Positions 1 through 6,857 of a stretch of DNA of 42,844 nucleotides are shown one piece after another; positions within the stretch are counted from its first letter, which is position 1; every line of letters begins with the position of its first letter. The position numbers and the translations under genes were made by a program. Origin of the DNA: an uncultured Bacilli bacterium (lineage in GTDB: Bacteria > Bacillota_I > Bacilli_A > RF39 > UBA660); contig CANPVK010000003.1 of assembly GCA_947581715.1 (NCBI GenBank), forward strand, positions 1-42,844. The letters run 5' to 3'. The notes beneath the pieces were generated by a model, which saw only the letters and a list, made by a program, of their open reading frames with translations, was not told the DNA's origin and did not search any database.

Positions 1-1206
1 TCAAATTGGTATAATTATGGAACAAAACAATGGGCCAATGTAGTCATATTAAAAGATGAGAATGAAGAATATGAAAACAATAAGATAATACCAGAAAGTT
101 CTATAGAAAGTTATTTTGTATGGATACCAAAATATAGTTATCAGATTTGGGATTTAGGAAATTACTCAGGATTCTCAAAGATTGAAAATAAAGTACATGA
201 GATTCAAATAAAATTTGGATTAGAAAATACGATAGATGATCATGTTAGTGTAGAAAAACAATGTAAAACACCAATGAATGGAAGTCAAGGAATTGCAGGA
301 GGAAGTGGAGCATGTCAAGAGGGAGATTATATGACTCATCCAGCCTTTTTAGCATTTGATAGTACTGGATTTTGGGTAGGAAAGTTTGAAACAGGATATG
401 AGGGAGCAAAACAAACAACAGAGGCTCAAATAAATGAAGCAAAATCAGATAAAATCATTATTAAACCGAATGTTTATAGTTGGAGAAATATCAGTGTGGG
501 GAATGCTTTTCAAGCAAGTTATGAATATTTACTAGCAGATCAATCTCATATGATGAAAAATACAGAATGGGGAGCAGTTGCCTATTTACAACATTCTAAA
601 TATGGTTCTCAGGAAAGTGTAAGAATTAATAATAATCGTAATTATATTACAGGATATGCAGGAACAGAAGAACCAACATTAGGCTATAATAATGGAGAAG
701 ATATTGAAGGAAATCATATAGAAGGTACAGAACTTAATCAAAACGGAACTTATACAAAAATGTATAATACTACTGATGGATATAAAGCATCTACAACAGG
801 AAATATTACAGGAGTTTATGATATGAGTGGAGGAGCTTGGGAATATGTGATGGGATATACGGTAACAGGGGAAAGTAATGACAAATCAGAATTTATTCCA
901 AATAATTATAATTCTAAATACTATGACACTTATTCATCATCAGTAAATACAAATTATAATAATCGAATTTTAGGAGATGCAACAGGAGAGATGGGACCGT
1001 TTGGAAGTGAAACAGATTCTGATGGCTATCAACGTTATAAAAGTAATTGGTACAAAGATTTTTCTCACTTTGTGTATTCGGTTTCCCCTTGGTTCATCCG
1101 TGGTGGTCTTTGGTACCATGGTACGACTGCCGGTTCCTTTGCCTTCGCCGACGGCCCTGGCAGTGTGTATTTTTCCTATTCTTTCCGCATTGTTTTAACA
1201 CCATAA
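1..1206 (+). CDS. FGE-sulfatase/C-type-lectin-fold surface protein, 5'-truncated by the window edge
   Basis: Frame of ORF 274..1206 is open back to base 1 (SNWYNYGTKQWANVVILKDENEEYENNKIIPESSIESYFVWIPKYSYQIW...); motifs MMKNTEWGAVAYLQHSKYG, GVYDMSGGAWEYVMG and C-terminal WFIRGGLWYHGTTAGSFAF...SFRIVLTP. Confidence 0.85.
   Translation, partial: SNWYNYGTKQWANVVILKDENEEYENNKIIPESSIESYFVWIPKYSYQIWDLGNYSGFSKIENKVHEIQIKFGLENTIDDHVSVEKQCKTPMNGSQGIAGGSGACQEGDYMTHPAFLAFDSTGFWVGKFETGYEGAKQTTEAQINEAKSDKIIIKPNVYSWRNISVGNAFQASYEYLLADQSHMMKNTEWGAVAYLQHSKYGSQESVRINNNRNYITGYAGTEEPTLGYNNGEDIEGNHIEGTELNQNGTYTKMYNTTDGYKASTTGNITGVYDMSGGAWEYVMGYTVTGESNDKSEFIPNNYNSKYYDTYSSSVNTNYNNRILGDATGEMGPFGSETDSDGYQRYKSNWYKDFSHFVYSVSPWFIRGGLWYHGTTAGSFAFADGPGSVYFSYSFRIVLTP
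1081..1194 (+). other. Candidate hypervariable (DGR VR-like) cassette at the 3' end of the lectin-fold gene
   Basis: 1081-1200: 61/120 G+C and 13/120 A, versus 44/120 G+C and 39/120 A in 961-1080; 34 of 38 codons end in C/T and none in A; encodes RGGxWxxGxxAGxFxF...SFR typical of C-type-lectin VRs. Confidence 0.55.
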
Positions 1207-1212
1207 TAAAAT

Positions 1213-1256
1213 AAAAGAGAAAGTCTGTTAGTTTCCCTAGCATTCTTTCTCTTTTT
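1213..1256. terminator. Hairpin between convergent genes
   Basis: AAAAGAGAAAG ... CTTTCTCTTTTT inverted repeat followed by T-run. Confidence 0.7.
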
Positions 1257-1291
1257 AATGAAATTAACGATATTGCGCTGATTCATTTTCC

Positions 1292-3868
1292 CTAATCTTT
1301 CTTCCTTTCCACTATAGTAAGAATTCCGAGACAAATAAAACTAATTAAAGTAACCATTTTTCCTAATTGAGCATATGGTGCCTGAAATTTCAATGTTATT
1401 TGATGCATCCCTGCTGAGATAGGGAAGCCAATAAATAATTCATTTACTTTTTCTAATTCTATCTTTTGCCCATCTACTAAAACAGTAAATCCTTGATCAT
1501 AAGGAATTGTAAAAAGAAAATATCCATCTTCTTCTTGTGTAATAGTTCCACTAATTTGATTATCTTTGGTTTTTCTATAATCAACGGATAGGGGAGTAAT
1601 ATCTTTTTCTTCAAAAAAAGAATTAGGAACTTCATAAATTTGTATATCTCGAATATCATAAGTACCTTTTGTGAATTCTATTTCCAACTGCTCAATTTTA
1701 TCATTACTTGATAATACATAATCAAAAGTTTCATTATGATTATAATATCTCCAAGTTCTACAAGTTAATTTATTCACAATACCATTAATTGTAATAGAAG
1801 TATCTCCATTCTTACAACTAGGAATATCATGCATAGAGAAATGAATCCATATAGTATGGTTTTGAATTGGTTCCTTGAGTTGTAGTAATATTTTTCCATT
1901 ATTTTGACTAATAATTTGGTAACCAGTATCTACTTTTTCATAACTTAAATTAGAAGTAGAAAGTAGAATCATATTAGAAAGAAAATCAATTTCTTTTCCC
2001 ATAAAATTTAAATTTTCCTGATGATTAGAACCAGATACAATAATATTATTTTGAAAAGCTTCTAATTGTTCCAAGGAAGATAATTGTTGATAAGTATTTT
2101 CATTTAATAAATGAATACTAGAAAAACCAATCGGATAAACGTTTTTATTTTCATATAAAGATCCCACCTGATAATCTTTTATTTTTTGATAACCATAAGG
2201 AACTTCTTGATCTGTTAATAAATAACGAATTCCTAAAAATTTTTGAAAAAACAAATTATTGGTTTGTGCTAACATAAAATGGTTTCGATAAATGTCATTA
2301 TTAAAAAAAGTATCATAGTAATGAGACCAATATGAATAATTGGAAGTAGAAGAATAGAGTGTAGTACGATAATCTCTTTTTCCATAAGAAAAGTTCATAC
2401 CATTAGCAAGACTTAAATCATCTTGATAACGATACATTCCATCTGTATTTTGATTAATATAATTTAAAACATCATAGTTATAATAAGACTGTTGCTTCTG
2501 ATAATCAGAAATCGTTACAAAGTCTTCTCCAAAATGGTTTATCATAGCAATGATACAAGCACTAATGAAAATGGGATATAAATAATAATTTTTTTTCTTC
2601 TTTTGATAAAAGAAAAGCAAAATAAGACTGATACTTAATTCTAAATAAAAATAAAGATATCGTTCATTTTTAATAAAACCTAAGAAAACAAAACTTGTGG
2701 TTAAAACAGCTATAAACAACCATTTCCAAGACTTTTTATCATTCTGAATACTTTTTATTGTTTTTGCAATAAAAAACAAAATTAGAGGTAAAAAAGGGAT
2801 AAATACTTTCCCATTGAAATATAAACCACCATTTAAAAGATAATTAAAGATAGGAAAAGTAATTAGAATCCCGAAAAGAATGGCTGGAACTTTTATTTCT
2901 TTTTTCTGAAAGAAAATACTATAAATAAGACCAATCCATAAAATAGATGTTAATCCAATTCCATAAGTTCCATACATTAAGTAATCGAAAGAAACATCAG
3001 GATAGAATAAAGAGGTTGTGATCTGATTAATAGAAGATAGTCTACCATGAAGAATGACATAAATCAAAGGGAACAATAAAATAGAAGCAAGCAAAATTCC
3101 TAATAAAATTCTCGTAAAAAAGAAGAAAATATCTCTTAAAAATACTTTCCAATCCCATTTTTTTTGCATTTTTATAAGATAAAAAAGGCCATATAAGCAA
3201 ATCGTTATCAAACCTGGAATACTATAATAATAACTGGTTAGTATCATGAAAAAAATATTAATTACTAGTAAACCACTTTTCTTTTGTTCAAAATATTTAA
3301 TTACTCCCACTAATGCTAAGACTAAAAATGGCATATAATTCACAAACATAAAATGTCTATGAAATTGAAAAAAACTACTAGAAAATAAAAATAATAAGCA
3401 AGTAAAAAAACAAATTTGATTCGGAATTTGATTTTTTCTAAGAAAGTAATAGAATAAATAGATAGTAAATAAAATAGAAAGTACATTAATTATCATCAGA
3501 TAAATTCCCATTGGAAGGAAGAAAAAAAGATAGGATAAAAAGGTAATAGGGCTATATAAGCCATAATAAGCAAAATAAAAAATGTTTTGTCCACTTCCCA
3601 AATGAAGGGAAAATTCTGGAAAAAGCTTCCCTGTTTGATAAAATAAATTTCGAAAGTAATCCGGAAATACAATATGTTGTTTCATCCAATCTACATTAGA
3701 ACCAAAGATATACTGTCCATGGGTCATAAAAACTACTAGTAAAAGGCAACATAAGAAAAGAAGAAAAAAATGAATCTTTGCTACTTTACTGATATTTTGA
3801 TATTTTATTTTTAAATTTTTCATATCAATCACCACTTTCATTTTACTACAACCCCTATGAAATAGCAA
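1292..3868 (-). CDS. YfhO-like multi-TM membrane protein (GT-C glycosyltransferase-like)
   Basis: 858 aa, many hydrophobic helices, YfhO-like N-terminal region (HGQYIFGSNVDWMKQHIVFPDYFRNLFYQTGKLFPEFSLHLGSGQN), C-terminal soluble domain. Confidence 0.75.
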   Translation of the reverse strand: MLFHRGCSKMKVVIDMKNLKIKYQNISKVAKIHFFLLFLCCLLLVVFMTHGQYIFGSNVDWMKQHIVFPDYFRNLFYQTGKLFPEFSLHLGSGQNIFYFAYYGLYSPITFLSYLFFFLPMGIYLMIINVLSILFTIYLFYYFLRKNQIPNQICFFTCLLFLFSSSFFQFHRHFMFVNYMPFLVLALVGVIKYFEQKKSGLLVINIFFMILTSYYYSIPGLITICLYGLFYLIKMQKKWDWKVFLRDIFFFFTRILLGILLASILLFPLIYVILHGRLSSINQITTSLFYPDVSFDYLMYGTYGIGLTSILWIGLIYSIFFQKKEIKVPAILFGILITFPIFNYLLNGGLYFNGKVFIPFLPLILFFIAKTIKSIQNDKKSWKWLFIAVLTTSFVFLGFIKNERYLYFYLELSISLILLFFYQKKKKNYYLYPIFISACIIAMINHFGEDFVTISDYQKQQSYYNYDVLNYINQNTDGMYRYQDDLSLANGMNFSYGKRDYRTTLYSSTSNYSYWSHYYDTFFNNDIYRNHFMLAQTNNLFFQKFLGIRYLLTDQEVPYGYQKIKDYQVGSLYENKNVYPIGFSSIHLLNENTYQQLSSLEQLEAFQNNIIVSGSNHQENLNFMGKEIDFLSNMILLSTSNLSYEKVDTGYQIISQNNGKILLQLKEPIQNHTIWIHFSMHDIPSCKNGDTSITINGIVNKLTCRTWRYYNHNETFDYVLSSNDKIEQLEIEFTKGTYDIRDIQIYEVPNSFFEEKDITPLSVDYRKTKDNQISGTITQEEDGYFLFTIPYDQGFTVLVDGQKIELEKVNELFIGFPISAGMHQITLKFQAPYAQLGKMVTLISFICLGILTIVERKKD

Positions 3869-3911
3869 TTCTTATCCTTTTTTGTTGACAGAAGTGATAT
3901 AATAGAATTAG

Positions 3912-4832
3912 GTGAAAAGCATGAATACAGAAAGAAAAATTGAAGAAACAATTTCTGAATATTTAGAAAGTGTAGTTGCAGAACTTCATTTATCTAGAAA
4001 TACGAAATATGCTTATCAAAATGACTTAAAAGAGTACCAAAAATTTTTACTGCAAAAGAAAAAGAAAAAATTGATTTCTCAAATAGAAAGACAAGATATT
4101 ATAGAGTATTTAGAAATTTTAAAAAGAAAGGAATTAGCACCTACTACAATTGCTCATCATTTAACTAGTATTAAAAATTATCATAAGTTTTTATTACAAA
4201 ACGAATATTTAAAAAAAGATATCTCTAGTAGCATTGAAAGACCAAAGCTAACCAAAAAGTTACCAAATGTTTTAACAGTAAATGAGGTAATGTGTTTATT
4301 AGATATACCTCTTCATACTCCAATTGACTATCGAAATAAATGTATGTTAGAATTATTGTATGGAACTGGTCTTAGAATTAGTGAACTTCTTAGTCTCACC
4401 ATCAATGATATTGATTTGATCAATTGTACTGTACGTTGCGTTGGAAAAGGGGATAAAGAAAGAATTGTACCGATCAATGATTATGCCATTGATGCAATTA
4501 AAGTTTATTTGCAACAAAGACCAATTCTTTTAAAGCAAAAAAATACCAAAGAATTATTTTTAAATAGTCGAGGAGATAAAATTAGTAGAGAAGGTTTTTT
4601 TAAGGTTTTAAAAAAGATATTATTAGAAAAAGGCTTGAATCCTAACATCTCCCCTCATACTTTGCGTCATAGTTTTGCTACGCATTTATTAGAATATGGT
4701 GCGGATTTAAGAGTTATTCAAGAAATGCTAGGTCACAGTGATATTTCTACCACTAGAATATATACCCATATTACCAATCGTAAAATTAGGGATGATTATG
4801 AAAAATATCATCCTAGAAATGAGAAAGAGTGA
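3912..4832 (+). CDS. xerD: Tyrosine recombinase XerC/XerD
   Basis: Phage-integrase catalytic motifs LLYGTGLRISELLSL, HTLRHSFATHLLE, LGHSDISTTRIYTH; 306 aa; ATG at 3921 with AGGTG upstream is the more likely start. Confidence 0.9.
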   Translation: MKSMNTERKIEETISEYLESVVAELHLSRNTKYAYQNDLKEYQKFLLQKKKKKLISQIERQDIIEYLEILKRKELAPTTIAHHLTSIKNYHKFLLQNEYLKKDISSSIERPKLTKKLPNVLTVNEVMCLLDIPLHTPIDYRNKCMLELLYGTGLRISELLSLTINDIDLINCTVRCVGKGDKERIVPINDYAIDAIKVYLQQRPILLKQKNTKELFLNSRGDKISREGFFKVLKKILLEKGLNPNISPHTLRHSFATHLLEYGADLRVIQEMLGHSDISTTRIYTHITNRKIRDDYEKYHPRNEKE

Positions 4833-6004
4833 TGTTGATGAAATTTAAAAGAATATTTTTATTGATTTTAGATTCTGTAGGAGTAGGAGAGGCGCTAGAT
4901 GCTAATAATTATGAAGATAATGGTGCTAATACATTAGGACATATCAAAGAAAAATATGATTTATTTATTCCTAACTTAAAAAAACTTGGCTTTTTAAATA
5001 CGATTAATATGAATGAAAATCCTGATGTAGACGCTTATTATACTATTGCTAGACCAACCAATCCTGGGAAAGATACCTTAAATGGTCATTATGAAATTAT
5101 GGGTGTTAAAAATGAAGTACAATTTAAAAATTTTTCTGAAAAGGGATTTCCTAGAGAATTACTGGATCAAATTGAAAAAATAACAGGAAGAAGAGTAATT
5201 GGAAATAAAAATTGTAATGGTAGTGAAATTATTAATGAATTTGGTGAAAGACAACTTCAATATGGATTTTTAATCGTATATACTTCCAATGGTTCTAATT
5301 TACAGATAACTGCACATGAAGATGTGATACCAGTAGCAAAATTATATGAATATGCAGAAAAAATTCGAAAAATTACTACAACTGAAGAATGGAAAATTGG
5401 CAGAGTCATAGCAAAACCATTTACGGGAAAACCTGGAAATTTTCGTTTCACCAACGAAAGGCAAGATTTTGCTTTAAAACCTCCAACTATGAGTATTATG
5501 AACTATTTAAAAGAAAATCACTATAGTGTAATTTCAATTGGCAAAATAGCAGATGTTTTTGATCAAGAGGGGATTACCAAGAATATTAGAGCTAGAAACA
5601 ATCAAGAAGCTTTTAATAAACTGGGGGACATTATGACCAAAAATTTTACTGGATTATGTGCTGTTAATCTAAGTGATTTTGATAGTTTTTATGGTCATAA
5701 AAGAGATGTTGAGGGATATGCACACGCAATAGAAGAATTAGATGTAGAAATCCCTATTATCATCAATAAATTGGAAACAGATGATTTATTGATGATTACT
5801 GCAGATCATGGTTGTGATCCTACATTTAAAGGATTTGATCATACTAGAGAAAATGTTCCTGTAATTATATATGGTCGTAACTTAAAAGAACCTAAACGCT
5901 TAGAAATATTAGAAACAATGGCTGATATCGGTGCTACCATTGCCGATAATTTCGAAGTAAATAAACCATTTATTGGAAAAAGTTTTTTAGAGAAATTAAA
6001 ATAG
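4829..6004 (+). CDS. deoB: Phosphopentomutase
   Basis: ILDSVGVGEALDANNYEDNGANTLGHI, DTLNGHYEIMG, TADHGCDPTFKGFDHTRE; 391 aa; follows xerD as in Bacillus. Confidence 0.95.
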   Translation: MMLMKFKRIFLLILDSVGVGEALDANNYEDNGANTLGHIKEKYDLFIPNLKKLGFLNTINMNENPDVDAYYTIARPTNPGKDTLNGHYEIMGVKNEVQFKNFSEKGFPRELLDQIEKITGRRVIGNKNCNGSEIINEFGERQLQYGFLIVYTSNGSNLQITAHEDVIPVAKLYEYAEKIRKITTTEEWKIGRVIAKPFTGKPGNFRFTNERQDFALKPPTMSIMNYLKENHYSVISIGKIADVFDQEGITKNIRARNNQEAFNKLGDIMTKNFTGLCAVNLSDFDSFYGHKRDVEGYAHAIEELDVEIPIIINKLETDDLLMITADHGCDPTFKGFDHTRENVPVIIYGRNLKEPKRLEILETMADIGATIADNFEVNKPFIGKSFLEKLK

Positions 6005-6019
6005 GGAAGTAGGGGAGTA

Positions 6020-6056
6020 AAAAAGTAAGGAAAGTTTAAGAATTTCCTTACTTTTT
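6020..6056. terminator. Bidirectional intrinsic terminator
   Basis: AAAAAGTAAGGAAA ... TTTCCTTACTTTTT perfect 14-bp stem. Confidence 0.85.
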
Positions 6057-6206
6057 ATCACATTCAAAACTTTTACATAAAGTTTCATCATTTTCTTTGA
6101 CTTGTTTTGGATTTTCAATTGCTCCAATTAAAATTTCTTTTAACATGCAACTATTATCATTTTGAAATTTACACGAGGAAACATGGCATTTAATTTTTTG
6201 ATTCAT
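6048..6206 (-). CDS. DUF1540-like Cys-containing small protein (52 aa)
   Basis: Manual translation MNQKIKCHVSSCKFQNDNSCMLKEILIGAIENPKQVKENDETLCKSFECDKK*; CxVxxCxxxxxxxC...TxCxSF pattern; absent from the ORF track because of size. Confidence 0.7.
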   Translation of the reverse strand: MNQKIKCHVSSCKFQNDNSCMLKEILIGAIENPKQVKENDETLCKSFECDKK

Positions 6207-6546
6207 ACTTTTCTTGTTCTTCACCCCCTTTTATTTTTAGTATACACTTCCCCTACTGTTTTTATACAATAAAAAAAGAGGGGAGAGGTAATTCTTTGAA
6301 AAAGCAAATCAATAGAAAAATAATTCTGATTGAAATATAAATGGATAATTGATATATTGTAGAAATAACAATGAATTATTAATAGTTTATAAAATGAAAA
6401 ATTTGATGTAATTTTCATAATAAGTTAATGGATAATAATATATGTGATTTATTTTAAATTAAAATAAATAAATATACATTTATAATAAATACAATTATTC
6501 CTTTTAATTTAAATATAAATCAGAAAATAATATTTGAAAATTACTT

Positions 6547-6574
6547 AGTTAACATAATATCAATTATACGAAGT
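6547..6574 (-). other. dif: dif chromosome-dimer-resolution site (XerC/XerD target)
   Basis: Minus strand ACTTCGTATAA-TTGATA-TTATGTTAACT; agrees with the Firmicutes dif consensus ACTKYSTAKAATRTATATTATGTWAACT (recalled) at 26/28 positions, both mismatches central. Confidence 0.85.
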
Positions 6575-6684
6575 TAATTGAATTTATTAATTTTTTTCAA
6601 AATAAAATAGATTGGTATTTATTCGGTATTCCTATTAGTATTAATTACTTTCAATATATGGTATAAATGATTCTATATTTTTAA

Positions 6685-6720
6685 TCAAAAAAAATATGTA
6701 TTCTCATACAATACATATTT
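6685..6720 (-). terminator. Hairpin downstream of helicase gene, in the dif region
   Basis: AAATATGTATT-CTCATAC-AATACATATTT stem with A-run on the + side (U-run on minus transcript). Confidence 0.5.
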
Positions 6721-6737
6721 TGTCTATGTGATTATTG

Positions 6738-6748
6738 TTATGTTAACT
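6738..6748 (+). repeat. Exact inverted copy of the dif XerD arm (half-site)
   Basis: TTATGTTAACT at 6738-6748 versus AGTTAACATAA at 6547-6557; left arm not conserved. Confidence 0.55.
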
Positions 6749-6857
6749 TCATAATTTTTAAATATTATTTGCTTATTAATAAAATATTAATTGAAATTTT
6801 GCTTCTTCTTTATTTACCTATTATCACCCACTACTCTTTTTTTCATTAATTTTATTC

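Noticed and set aside
245-442. 65-aa minus ORF
   Set aside because: Antisense to the lectin-fold CDS with no family signature.
977-1198. 73-aa + ORF overlapping the lectin-fold gene
   Set aside because: Alternate frame within a well-supported CDS; openness explained by lack of adenines.
3885-3903. TTGACA followed by TATAAT upstream of xerD, apparent SigA promoter
   Set aside because: Spacing is only 7 nt (need about 17); the TATAAT alone may be a -10 but the pair is not a promoter.
6221-6418. 65-aa minus ORF in the AT-rich gap
   Set aside because: Low-complexity translation with no recognisable motif in very AT-rich DNA.
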